Positions 35,636 through 44,613 of a stretch of 64,000 nucleotides of DNA are shown piece after piece. The position numbers and the translations under genes were made by a program. Below the pieces are notes generated by a model. That model made no database searches. It was not told the DNA's origin and saw only the letters and a list, made by a program, of their open reading frames with translations. The DNA is from Pseudomonas brenneri (GTDB taxonomy: Bacteria > Pseudomonadota > Gammaproteobacteria > Pseudomonadales > Pseudomonadaceae): assembly GCF_007858285.1 (NCBI RefSeq), contig NZ_VFIL01000007.1:62001-126000 (forward strand). The letters are read 5' to 3'. Numbering within the stretch: the stretch's first letter is position 1; each line of letters starts with the position of its first letter.

Positions 35636-35729
35636 TCAGGGTGCTGGCGCGCAACGCACACCAGGAACCTTTTTCACAATCGGGACTCAGTGCTGCATGT
35701 TTTCATACCAATGACTCAGCGAATTCCCG

Positions 35730-35879
35730 ATGATTATCCGAAGATCCCTGCTCTGTATCGCCTTGGTAGCCATCGGCTTTCTTGCCGGGTATGCCGCCAA
35801 ACCAAATAATGGACTTCAAGTGACTGCTGGCCAACTGATCAAATGTGGCCAGGTGACCATTCCTACCCTGGAGATGTGA
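35730..35879 (+). CDS. Small single-span membrane protein, hypothetical
   Basis: 49 codons: MIIRRSLLCIALVAIGFLAG forms one membrane or signal helix, followed by a short tail ending IPTLEM. It resembles the N-terminus of a larger exported protein cut short. The ribosome site is weak. Confidence 0.35.
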   Translation: MIIRRSLLCIALVAIGFLAGYAAKPNNGLQVTAGQLIKCGQVTIPTLEM

Positions 35880-35987
35880 ACCCGAAGTCACAGCACGGTC
35901 GCCAGCGACCGCAACGGCTTTCACCAGCAAAACCTGACATCCAAGTAAATAACGCATTGATAGCTTCCCGGCGAATAGTCGACGGAT

Positions 35988-36884
35988 TTAATAACTGGCT
36001 GGAGCCAAAATGGTCATTGACGACGCGCTCGCCAAATATTCCACGTACCCCTGCGCAAAATCCAAATACGCCCGCACGATAGCCGACGGATGACGGTGTG
36101 ATGGGTAGATCAGGTTAATCTGCTGCTCCGGCAGTGGATGCTCAGGTAGCAGCACCAGCAGCTTCCCTTCGCGGATGGCGGGCCCGGCTAGAAAAGGCGG
36201 GAGCTCCGTCACCAGATCACCGGCCAACGCCCGGCTGCGCAAATGCGCATAGTCATTCGTGGTCAACATGGCCTGCGGCTTGAATAGCACGCTTCCCAAC
36301 TGCCAGGTTCCCTGACTCCAGGTGCCACAGGGATAACCGTGCAAAGCCTCGACACTGGCAGGCATACCCAGCCTTTCAATCAGCGTCGGACTGGCCACCA
36401 ACCAGTGGCGATAGTTCAGCAGGCGGCGGGCAACCATGGTCTCGTGGGCAATCATGCCGACCCGCAACGCCACATCGACACCATCCTCGATCAAGTCGAT
36501 ACGCCGCTCGGTGGTATGGACGCTGACCTGGACCTGTGGATAGCGGCGCTGGAACGCCGACAAAACATCCCACCAGGGCTCAAACGAAGGTGGCAATGAC
36601 AACCGAAGGCGGCCTTTGAGCAGCGCCTGATCACTGATCACCGCCTGTTCGCCCTCGGCCAACGCTTCAATGCCGCGACTGGCATGTTCGTACAACCGCA
36701 TCCCCGAATCGGTGAGCCTGGTGCCTCGTACAGAGCGTTCGAGCAGTTGCACTTTCAGTTGCTGTTCAAGCTCGCGAATACGCCGGCTCAAGGTCGGCAA
36801 TGGAATATCCAGGCGCTCGGCGGCAGCTGACAGGCTGCCGGTCTGCGCTACGCTGACGAACATGCGGACGGCGTTGAAGTCCAT
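35988..36884 (-). CDS. LysR-family transcriptional regulator
   Basis: 298 residues. N-terminal HTH (VRMFVSVAQTGSLSAAAERL, LSRRIRELEQQL) and a full effector domain (LRLSLPPSFEPWWDVLSAF onward). Belongs to the group of LysR proteins with the DVALRVG pattern. Not divergent from an obvious target; its upstream gene points away. Confidence 0.92.
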   Translation of the reverse strand: MDFNAVRMFVSVAQTGSLSAAAERLDIPLPTLSRRIRELEQQLKVQLLERSVRGTRLTDSGMRLYEHASRGIEALAEGEQAVISDQALLKGRLRLSLPPSFEPWWDVLSAFQRRYPQVQVSVHTTERRIDLIEDGVDVALRVGMIAHETMVARRLLNYRHWLVASPTLIERLGMPASVEALHGYPCGTWSQGTWQLGSVLFKPQAMLTTNDYAHLRSRALAGDLVTELPPFLAGPAIREGKLLVLLPEHPLPEQQINLIYPSHRHPSAIVRAYLDFAQGYVEYLASASSMTILAPASY

Positions 36885-37105
36885 GGCTTAACCTCTCAGT
36901 AATAAGAGGCACGATATATTTTTTGTGGGCCATCTTCCAGTTTCGATTGATGGACAGTGCAGTCTTCATGAGGATCTGTTTTAGAGTACGCTGGCTGCCC
37001 ACCGTAATTTTAAACAGCGATTCCCTCCCCTTGCCCACCGTCCATTAATCTGATCCAGCACCCTCTGGTACAACAAAGCGTGCCGGACACTTCCACCATA
37101 GGTAT

Positions 37106-40100
37106 TTATTTTTTAATAGACACAGTCGTGGCTCTGCTACCTTCAGGTTTGGTGGGTTCGACTGAGAGGTGCCGGCGACGCATCAAGCGATAGGCTGCCG
37201 GAATCACAAAAAGTGAAAGCAAGGGCGCTGTGACCATACCGCCAACCATGGGCGCGGCAATGCGGCTCATCACTTCGCTACCAGTCCCACTGCCCAACAA
37301 GATGGGTAACAAGCCCGCAATAATGACGGCCACGGTCATGGCCTTAGGTCGAACTCGCTGCACAGCACCTTCACGAATCGCCGCAATCAATCCGCGCTCA
37401 GTGCTGTCACCGACGTCTTCACGTTCGGCCCAAGCGTTCTTCAGGTAGAGCAGCATGATCACGCCGAACTCGGCAGAAACCCCAGCCAAGGCGATAAATC
37501 CGACTCCGGTGGCGACCGACAGGTTGAACCCCAAGAGATAGAGGAACCATGCTCCACCGCTCAGTGCAAATGGCAGAGTGGCCATGATCAATAGCGCCTC
37601 ATCGAAGCGGGCGAAAGTCAGGTAGAGCAGAACGAAGATGATCAACAGCGTGGCAGGTACTACCAGTTTGAGGCGTGCGTTGGCCCTTTCGAGAAACTCG
37701 AACTGTCCTGAGTAGCTCAGGCTCATGCCTGGCTGCAGCTTGACCTGTTCATTGATGACCCGACTCAGGTCGGCGACAACCGAGGCAATGTCCCGTCCCC
37801 GCACGTCGATATACACCCAGCCTGAAGGCCTTGCGTTTTCGCTCTTGAGCATCGGCGGCCCGTCGCTGACCTTGATCTTCGCCACCGTGCCAAGTGTGAT
37901 TTGGCTGCCTAGCGGGGTGTAGATTGGCAACTGCGCCAGGGCGCCGAGCGAGTCACGCCACTCACGGGGGTAACGGACGTTGATCGGGAAGCGTGCAAGC
38001 CCTTCAATGGTCTCCCCGACGTTTTCACCGCCGATAGCGCCGGCCACAATGGACTGCACATCGGCGATATTCAGCCCGTAGCGGGCGGCGGCCTTGCGGT
38101 CGATATCCACGTCGATATAGCGGCCACCGGTCAGTCGTTCAGCCAGAGCCGAACTGACACCTGGCACATCCTTGGCTACCCGCTCGACCGCCTGAGTCAC
38201 AGCATCGATCTCCGTCAGGTTGGTGCCGGCAACTTTCACCCCAATTGGACTCTTGATACCCGTAGCCAGCATGTCGATACGGTTGCGAATCGGTGGTATC
38301 CAGATATTCGTCAGCCCAGGAACTCGTACCACTCGATCCAGCTCTTCCACCAACTTTTCCTGGGTCATGCCTGGACGCCATTGCTCGTGCGGCTTGAATT
38401 GAATGGTGGTTTCGAACATCTCCAGCGGTGCAGGGTCGGTGGCGGTTTCAGCGCGCCCCGCTTTACCGAAGACGTGTTCAACTTCAGGCACGGTCTTGAT
38501 CAGACGGTCAGTCTGTTGCAGCAGTTGTGCCGCTTTCTGCGCCGACAATCCCGGCAGAGCTGAAGGCATATAGAGCAGGTCACCCTCATCCAACGGGGGG
38601 AGAAACTCGCCACCCAAGCGCGACATTGGCCATAGCGTACTGACAACAACCAATAACGCCACCAGCAGCGTGATCTTTGGTCGACACAAGACTGCGTCCA
38701 GGGCTGGCTGATAGATCCGAATCAACCACCGGTTCAACGGGTTCTGATGTTCACTGGGAATTCGTCCTCGAATCCAGTAGCCCATCAGCACTGGCACCAA
38801 GGTCACTGACAATCCCGCCGCTGCCGCCATGGCGTAGGTCTTGGTGAAAGCCAAAGGGCCGAACAACCGTCCCTCCTGAGCTTCCAGCGTGAACACCGGA
38901 ATGAACGACAGGGTGATGATCAACAAACAGAAGAACAGCGCAGGGCCTACCTCTGCCGCCGCTTCGGTCATTACATGCCAATGACGTTCGCCCTTCAGTT
39001 CTTCCCCCGGATTGGCCGCGTGCCATGCCTCAATTTTCTTGTGAGCGTTCTCGATCATCACCACAGCGGCATCGACCATGGCGCCAATGGCAATGGCAAT
39101 CCCGCCCAAGGACATGATGTTGGCGTTGATGCCTTGGTAGCGCATGACGATAAAGGCAATCAACACACCAACAGGCAGCGAGATGATCGCCACCAGGGAT
39201 GAGCGCAGGTGCCAGAGGAAGATTCCACAGACTAACGCGACGACAATGAACTCTTCGATCAGCTTGTGGCTGAGGTTTTCAACAGCGCGGTCGATCAGCT
39301 TGCTGCGGTCGTAGGTGGTAACGATTTCCACCCCGGACGGCAGGCTGCTTTTCAGTTCGTCGAGCTTGGCCTTGACCGCCGCAATGGTCTCGCGAGCATT
39401 CTTGCCACTGCGCAAAATCACCACGCCACCGACGGTCTCGCCTTCGCCGTCAAGTTCGGTAATGCCCCTCCGCATTTCCGGCCCCAACTGGATCGTTGCG
39501 ACATCGCCAAGGGTCACTGGTACACCACCCGCACCCAACTTAAGCGGGATCGCCCGGAAGTCATTGAGCGTCTTCAGATAGCCCGAGGCGCGCACGATGA
39601 ACTCGGTCTCCGCCATCTCCAGCACGGCACCACCGGTTTCCTGATTGGCCTTGCCGATGGCGTCGGTCACCTCAGCCTGAGTGATGCCGAAGCTGGCCAA
39701 TTTCAGCGGATCGAGCTGCACTTGATACTGCTTGACCATGCCACCCACGGTGGCCACTTCCGCAACGTTCGGCAGGGTCTTGAGTTCAAACTTGAGGAAC
39801 CAGTCCTGAAGAGCGCGAAGCTGTGCCAAATCATGCCCGCCACTGCGATCCACCAGTGCGTACTGATAGATCCAACCCACCCCCGTCGCATCGGGCCCCA
39901 ACGCCGGCTTGGCATTGGCCGGCAAGCGGCTTTGTATCTGACTCAGGTACTCCAACACCCGCGAGCGAGCCCAATACAAGTCAGTGCCGTCTTCGAACAG
40001 CACGTAGACAAAACTATCGCCAAAGAAGGAATAACCACGCACGGTCTTGGCCCCCGGCACCGAGAGCATGGTGGTGGCCAACGGATAGGTGACCTGGTTC

Positions 40101-40285
40101 TCGACGATCTGCGGCGCTTGTCCTGCATAAGGGGTGCGGATAATCACCTGCACATCGGAGAGGTCTGGCAACGCATCAATGGGCGTGCTTTGCACCGACC
40201 AGACGCCCCAAGCGGTGACAAACAGTGTCGCCAGTAGTACTAGGAATCGGTTGGCCACTGACCAACGAATCAGGGCAGCAATCAT
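37106..40285 (-). CDS. cusA: Cu(I)/Ag(I) RND efflux pump, CusA-like
   Basis: 1059 residues, HME-RND size. Twelve membrane segments with the two periplasmic loops. The methionines that form the CusA metal relay are present: DEGDLLYMPSALPG, PLEMFETTIQ and NRIDMLATGIKSP. The proton relay region (GAMVDAAVVMIENAHKK) is intact. It exports monovalent copper or silver with CusB and CusC. Its start overlaps the cusB stop by four bases. Confidence 0.93.
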   Translation of the reverse strand: MIAALIRWSVANRFLVLLATLFVTAWGVWSVQSTPIDALPDLSDVQVIIRTPYAGQAPQIVENQVTYPLATTMLSVPGAKTVRGYSFFGDSFVYVLFEDGTDLYWARSRVLEYLSQIQSRLPANAKPALGPDATGVGWIYQYALVDRSGGHDLAQLRALQDWFLKFELKTLPNVAEVATVGGMVKQYQVQLDPLKLASFGITQAEVTDAIGKANQETGGAVLEMAETEFIVRASGYLKTLNDFRAIPLKLGAGGVPVTLGDVATIQLGPEMRRGITELDGEGETVGGVVILRSGKNARETIAAVKAKLDELKSSLPSGVEIVTTYDRSKLIDRAVENLSHKLIEEFIVVALVCGIFLWHLRSSLVAIISLPVGVLIAFIVMRYQGINANIMSLGGIAIAIGAMVDAAVVMIENAHKKIEAWHAANPGEELKGERHWHVMTEAAAEVGPALFFCLLIITLSFIPVFTLEAQEGRLFGPLAFTKTYAMAAAAGLSVTLVPVLMGYWIRGRIPSEHQNPLNRWLIRIYQPALDAVLCRPKITLLVALLVVVSTLWPMSRLGGEFLPPLDEGDLLYMPSALPGLSAQKAAQLLQQTDRLIKTVPEVEHVFGKAGRAETATDPAPLEMFETTIQFKPHEQWRPGMTQEKLVEELDRVVRVPGLTNIWIPPIRNRIDMLATGIKSPIGVKVAGTNLTEIDAVTQAVERVAKDVPGVSSALAERLTGGRYIDVDIDRKAAARYGLNIADVQSIVAGAIGGENVGETIEGLARFPINVRYPREWRDSLGALAQLPIYTPLGSQITLGTVAKIKVSDGPPMLKSENARPSGWVYIDVRGRDIASVVADLSRVINEQVKLQPGMSLSYSGQFEFLERANARLKLVVPATLLIIFVLLYLTFARFDEALLIMATLPFALSGGAWFLYLLGFNLSVATGVGFIALAGVSAEFGVIMLLYLKNAWAEREDVGDSTERGLIAAIREGAVQRVRPKAMTVAVIIAGLLPILLGSGTGSEVMSRIAAPMVGGMVTAPLLSLFVIPAAYRLMRRRHLSVEPTKPEGSRATTVSIKK

Positions 40286-41766
40286 GGCTGGCTCCCCGAT
40301 TTATCCAGGCGTTCAACACGCAAGCCATCGTCGGTCTGGCTCAACGCGATTCGAACCTTGTCACCCGCTTTGAGGCCCTGCATCAGCGCCGGACTAGCGA
40401 GTGGGAAAGTCATCGTCATGCCAGGCATACCCAGCGTCTTGAAAGGGCCATGGGCGAGCGTGACGTCTTTGTCGTCGATCTCAACGATCTGCCCATCAGC
40501 CTCATGAGAGCTGGAGGCTGTTTCACTGGGTGGCGACTCTTCCTCCGTGCGAGCAACAATGCCCTTGAGACTGGCCTCCGAGTCGAGCAGGAACTGGCCA
40601 GACGTAACCACCTTCTGACCTGCTTCCAGACCTTTCACTATCGCGGTTTTGCCATCGCTTTCCTGCCCCAGGTGCACCTCCACTGGACGGTAGCGACCAG
40701 CGTCTTCGGCGAGCATCACCAGGGCTCGTCGGCCAGTGCGAATCACCGCCTCACTCGGCACCCACAATACACTTTGCTCGGTCGAACGATTCAGGCGTAC
40801 CTGCACCGTCAAACCCGGCCTGAGGCGCTCGCCCGGATTGGGTAACTCGACACGTACCCGAAGTGTGCGGCTGTCCGGATTGGTTTCGGGCAAAATCGCG
40901 CTGACCTTGCCACTGAGTGTTGTTCCTGGGAAGGCCGGCAGTCGCGCTTCGACCGCCTGCCCCACGGTGATAGCTCCGGAATCCGATTCTGGAACGGCCA
41001 CGGCTAGCCAGACACTGCTCAAGCCATTGACGCGCGCCAGAGTGTCGCCAGTCGCCACGGTCATACCCGAACGGACATTCAACTCTTGCAGCACGCCGCC
41101 AATAGGGCTGGTGAGCGTCAGGTAGGGCTGAACCTTACCGCCACGCTCTAACTGAGTGATCAGTGTTGCCGGCATCCCTGTGAGCTGCAGTCGTTGGCGG
41201 GCGGCAGCCAACAAGCCAGCATCACCGTTGCGCTTAAGGGCAAGGAACTCTGTCTGGGCGGCCGCCCACTCAGGCACCAGGATATCCGCCAACGCCGCGT
41301 TGGCTTTGAGTACATCGCCGGGAGCATGGGCATAGACCCGCTCCACAAAACCAGTGGTGCGGGCCTGAATCACAGCGACATCACGCTCGTTGAATCCCAA
41401 GACTCCTGTGACGTCGAGACTGGAATTAAAGATTCCACGGGTGACTGTCGCAAAACGCAGACCGAGATTCTGAGTCAGGCTCGGATCGATACTGACAGTC
41501 GCACGATCTCCTGCGCCCCCGGCGTACTGAGGAACCAGTTGCATGTCCATGAAAGGGGATTTACCCGGCTTATCGAACTTTTGCTGCGGGTACATGGGAT
41601 CGTACCAATACAGAGCCTTGCGCTCCTCTGGGGAGCTGGGACTCTGCTCCGGGCTGGCACCAGGTACTCCGTTCACGCGTTGATGTGCGAACCAGTAACC
41701 ACCGGCAACACCGAATGCCAGCGAGACGCCTACCAGCAATGCCCCGCTCCATTTTTTAAGGATCAT
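40282..41766 (-). CDS. cusB: Periplasmic adaptor CusB with fused C-terminal CusF domain
   Basis: 494 residues. N-terminal anchor, a heavy-metal-binding segment (LYWYDPMYPQQKFDKPGKS, then PFMDMQL), the HlyD barrel/hairpin/lipoyl core, then a linker and a CusF-like barrel from about residue 425 (ITLAHGP-like TLAHGPFKTLG, MPGMTMTF). The metal His and two Met of CusF are kept, but the Trp that stacks on the metal in E. coli CusF is replaced by Met. Both gene ends overlap their neighbours by four bases. Confidence 0.92.
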   Translation of the reverse strand: MILKKWSGALLVGVSLAFGVAGGYWFAHQRVNGVPGASPEQSPSSPEERKALYWYDPMYPQQKFDKPGKSPFMDMQLVPQYAGGAGDRATVSIDPSLTQNLGLRFATVTRGIFNSSLDVTGVLGFNERDVAVIQARTTGFVERVYAHAPGDVLKANAALADILVPEWAAAQTEFLALKRNGDAGLLAAARQRLQLTGMPATLITQLERGGKVQPYLTLTSPIGGVLQELNVRSGMTVATGDTLARVNGLSSVWLAVAVPESDSGAITVGQAVEARLPAFPGTTLSGKVSAILPETNPDSRTLRVRVELPNPGERLRPGLTVQVRLNRSTEQSVLWVPSEAVIRTGRRALVMLAEDAGRYRPVEVHLGQESDGKTAIVKGLEAGQKVVTSGQFLLDSEASLKGIVARTEEESPPSETASSSHEADGQIVEIDDKDVTLAHGPFKTLGMPGMTMTFPLASPALMQGLKAGDKVRIALSQTDDGLRVERLDKSGSQP

Positions 41767-43019
41767 TGGCTGGACTCCCCATACGCAAAATACAGACGCG
41801 CACTGGTCAGTGCTCGCTGTTCTTCCACGTCGATCTGTTTAAGACGGGCTTCAATGAGTTCACGTCGGGCGGCAATCACCGCATTTAAATCGCCCTTGCC
41901 TGCACGGTAACTGGCCATGCTGAGTTCGACCTTTTCCTTGGCCAGAGGCAACAGGCTGTCCTGATTTCTGCGCACGGCGCGATTCAGACGCTCATAGTCA
42001 GCCAGTTCATTTTCCAGTTGCTGGGTATGCTCGCGTGACAGCGCTTCGCGCTCGGCCTCCAACTGGTTGAGTTCAGCCTGCTTGGCTGCAATCCTGGGGT
42101 TTTGGCGAGAGTCGGGAAATAGCGGTAGATCCCAGGAAAGTTGAACGCTGACCATGTCGCCGAACTGACGGTCACGACGCTGATAATCAAGCTCCCAACT
42201 CCAGTCCGACTGCTTTTGCGCTTCGGCTTCACGAACTTTAGCCTGCGCCTCGCGGGTCATCGGTGCAAACGCTGCCAACTCGGGGTGGTGTTGCAACTTA
42301 TGGGAGTAGCCTGAGGTATCTACGGGCCATTCAGGCATACGCCCCACGGGCTTGTCGTTGGCGGCGGAGCCAATCCAGCGTTTGAGGGCTGCTCGCGCCT
42401 GTGCTCTCTGGAGAGTCAGATCGTCCTGTTGCTCCGCCAGTTGAGCGGCTTCTTGCTTGGGTGTCACCGCATCGGCGGGTTGAGCGCGGCCACCGGCAAT
42501 TTGGGCCCGGACGGTATCGCTCAGCAGGCGGTTTTCTTTGTAGAAGTCCTGGAACAGCACATCCTTGCGCTCAACCGAGTAGCTGCTGATCCAGGCCAAC
42601 GCCGTGGACTGGCGCACCTTCAGACGTTCGACTCGACGTTGCGCAGAGGCACGATCAATAGCTGCATCGGCGACTTCGATACGCGCTTTGCGCTTGTCGC
42701 TATTGGGCACCTCCTGCCTGATCCCGACCATCTGCATGGTCATGAAGTCCTGGTCGATACGCCAACGATCCGGGCCGCCGATGGGGTAGTTCTGCACGCC
42801 CACCAGGAGCTTGGGATCAGGTAATTCACCAGCAGGGATGGCTGCACTGCTGGCAGCCTGAATTTTTGCGTCTTGTGCGGTCAGCGACGGCGCATTGTTT
42901 TCTGCCAGCCGCAACGCTTCATCGAGCGTCAATGCGGCAGCGAAACTCGGCAATGCCAACACGCTTGCCGCTAGGCCGGCCACGAGAGACCAGCCTGTGC
43001 AATTGCACTTGGAGTTCAT
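41763..43019 (-). CDS. cusC: CusC-like outer-membrane factor (TolC family)
   Basis: 418 residues from ATG 43019 (CAGGAA eight bases upstream; a longer frame exists to 43049). Signal peptide to FAAA, then two OEP repeats with long coiled coils (ALTLDEALRLAENNAP, and LEAEREALSREHTQQLENEL). It forms the outer-membrane exit channel of the pump. Confidence 0.9.
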   Translation of the reverse strand: MNSKCNCTGWSLVAGLAASVLALPSFAAALTLDEALRLAENNAPSLTAQDAKIQAASSAAIPAGELPDPKLLVGVQNYPIGGPDRWRIDQDFMTMQMVGIRQEVPNSDKRKARIEVADAAIDRASAQRRVERLKVRQSTALAWISSYSVERKDVLFQDFYKENRLLSDTVRAQIAGGRAQPADAVTPKQEAAQLAEQQDDLTLQRAQARAALKRWIGSAANDKPVGRMPEWPVDTSGYSHKLQHHPELAAFAPMTREAQAKVREAEAQKQSDWSWELDYQRRDRQFGDMVSVQLSWDLPLFPDSRQNPRIAAKQAELNQLEAEREALSREHTQQLENELADYERLNRAVRRNQDSLLPLAKEKVELSMASYRAGKGDLNAVIAARRELIEARLKQIDVEEQRALTSARLYFAYGESSQ

Positions 43020-43118
43020 GTTTACGATTCCTGTAATCATCCACTGCACGCGTCAAAAGACATGCGCACAGCTAGTCCATCCCGCTAATGCAGAATGAGG
43101 CTCAATGTGGGACAGGAA

Positions 43119-43460
43119 TCAAACGCGGGGCGGTCGCCATACCCCGGATAGGGTCTGTATAGGTAGGGAATCGCTGAAAAAGGAAATTGCTACTGGGCTG
43201 AACAACGTTACGGGAGGCTTGAAGACCGAGACTTGCAGTATCCCGCCCGTCTTGCATTCCTGGCCCGGCTTGCAAGGCTTACCGTGCTCGGAAGGGCTTT
43301 TCATATCGTTGCAGCAGTCCATCCCCATGTCGTCCATCATCGCCATGCCCATCGTCTTCATTGGGCAAGGTTCTGTTGGTGCCTGAACACCCGCCATCCC
43401 GCTGAGGGGAAGCGCCAAGCTGATAAAGAAGATGAGGCAAAACCGTAGATAGCGTTTCAT
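43119..43460 (-). CDS. Small exported Met/Cys/His-rich protein of the cus operon
   Basis: 113 residues. Signal peptide (to GVQA), then a metal-binding-type segment: CPMKTMGMAMMDDMGMDCC, followed by CKPGQECK. It sits 100 bases upstream of cusC in the same direction and is likely the first gene of the operon. Probably a periplasmic copper-binding or leader protein; no named family is recognised. Confidence 0.75.
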   Translation of the reverse strand: MKRYLRFCLIFFISLALPLSGMAGVQAPTEPCPMKTMGMAMMDDMGMDCCNDMKSPSEHGKPCKPGQECKTGGILQVSVFKPPVTLFSPVAISFFSDSLPIQTLSGVWRPPRV

Positions 43461-43659
43461 GGGCCGGAGTGTAGTCGCTGAAAATGGCTCTTACAATTGA
43501 ATGCAGGTTCAAAGCAGCCTGCCGTAGGCTCTGATTCATGCGATATCACCGTATCTGAATTAAGCCAGCATTATCACTAACTTATGATTTACGCAGCATT
43601 CAGATTAAAGGCGATTGGCCCGTTTCTGCCTGGCGTTACCGGCATTTGCCCAATGAGTG

Positions 43660-43761
43660 ATGGCATCCACCGCAAGAAAACTCAGAAACACCTTATGTTC
43701 ACGACGCAAAGTGGCCACTAAAGTGTGCTGCTTACGAGTCAGATACCGGACAAAAACTTGA
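43660..43761 (+). other. 33-codon reading frame conserved with 52904-53005
   Basis: ATG to TGA, 33 codons, sharing K-L-R-N-x-L-C-S and V-x-x-K-V-x-C with the frame upstream of the second repeat locus. The two have identical length and no indels, and both end with AAAACTTGA overlapping the TTGACT element. No strong ribosome site. It is either a tiny leader peptide or conserved regulatory DNA. Confidence 0.45.
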
Positions 43762-43786
43762 CTAATTTCAAAGAGTTAAGTAAAAT
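43758..43786 (+). promoter_or_regulatory. Sigma-70-like promoter just before heptamer repeat
   Basis: TTGACT, exactly 17 bases, TAAAAT. The repeat starts five bases later, so transcription would begin inside it. The same arrangement is at 53002-53030. The TTG could alternatively be a start codon of the repeat-reading frame. Confidence 0.6.
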
Positions 43787-43790
43787 ACAA

Positions 43791-43870
43791 GCCAGCAGCC
43801 AGCAGCCAGCAGCCAGCAGCCAGCAGCCAGCAGCCAGCAGCCAGCAGCCAGCAGCCAGCAGCCAGCAGCC
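43791..43870 (+). repeat. Heptanucleotide tandem repeat (GCCAGCA)11 + GCC
   Basis: Eleven perfect copies plus three bases, no interruptions. All three forward frames are stop-free (cycle Ala-Ser-Ser-Gln-Gln-Pro-Ala). As seven is not a multiple of three, each gain or loss shifts the downstream frame. Typical of slipped-strand phase variation. Confidence 0.98.
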
Positions 43871-44590
43871 ACTAAGGTCGCGCCTACCCGTACGATAATA
43901 TCCTTACCGCCCCTCCTCAGAATCTTACTGATCGCCTGTGCACTGCTGGCCCTCGCACCGTCAACCCACGCCGCACTGAAAATCCAAGGCACACGCCTGA
44001 TCTACTTCGGTCATGACCGGGAGGTCAGCATCGGCGTGGTCAACCAGGCACCACAGAAAATGCTGGTGCAAACCTGGATCACCAGCGAGGACGAAGCCGC
44101 AGACGGCGATGTTCCCTTTGCCGTCACCGAACCGCTAGTGCAACTGGCTGCCGGGGAGCATCACCGACTGCGCATCCTGTATGCCGGTGAAGGCTTGCCC
44201 ATAGATCGCGAATCGCTGTTCTGGCTCAACGTCATGGAAATCCCACTCATGCCGGAAGGTCCCAACAGCGTGCAGTTTGCGATACGCCAACGACTCAAGC
44301 TGTTTTATCGACCGCCCATGCTCAAGGGTGACTTGGCCGAAGCGGTGCAGCAGTTGGTCTGGCGCAGCGACGACGGACGCACCCTAACGGTCAGCAACCC
44401 CAGCGCATTCCACCTTTCGCTGATGAACCTGCAAACCGCCGGCTACGCCCTCAGCGATTATCTGCTGCTCAAACCCTATGAGAGCAAAACCCTAAGCGCC
44501 CAAGGCACCTTGCCGAAAGGCGCCACCCTCCACTTCACCGAAATCAACGATATCGGCTTGCAGTCCCACCACAGCGCGGTAGTCAAGTGA
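43871..44590 (+). CDS. Orphan fimbrial chaperone, probably phase-variable
   Basis: PapD-type chaperone, 240 codons from the end of the repeat. Signal-peptide-like LLIACALLALAPSTHA, then ALKIQGTRLIYFGHDREV, LFWLNVMEIPLMP and RQRLKLFYRPP, with the conserved Arg and Lys. There is no ATG, GTG or TTG between the repeat and the signal peptide; the position matching the ATG of the 53143 gene reads CCT. Upstream in this frame a TAA occurs at 43781. The frame from TTG 43758 is out of phase at 11 copies; 12 or 9 would join it. So it is predicted OFF as sequenced, or it has lost its start. Confidence 0.75.
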   Translation, partial: TKVAPTRTIISLPPLLRILLIACALLALAPSTHAALKIQGTRLIYFGHDREVSIGVVNQAPQKMLVQTWITSEDEAADGDVPFAVTEPLVQLAAGEHHRLRILYAGEGLPIDRESLFWLNVMEIPLMPEGPNSVQFAIRQRLKLFYRPPMLKGDLAEAVQQLVWRSDDGRTLTVSNPSAFHLSLMNLQTAGYALSDYLLLKPYESKTLSAQGTLPKGATLHFTEINDIGLQSHHSAVVK

Positions 44591-44613
44591 TCGATCACGG
44601 AGTATTTTCACCT

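Noticed and set aside
43768..43992. Minus-strand frame with repeated Leu-Ala-Ala-Gly-Cys-Trp-Leu
   Set aside because: It is only the reverse reading of the heptamer array; no start signal or homologous context.
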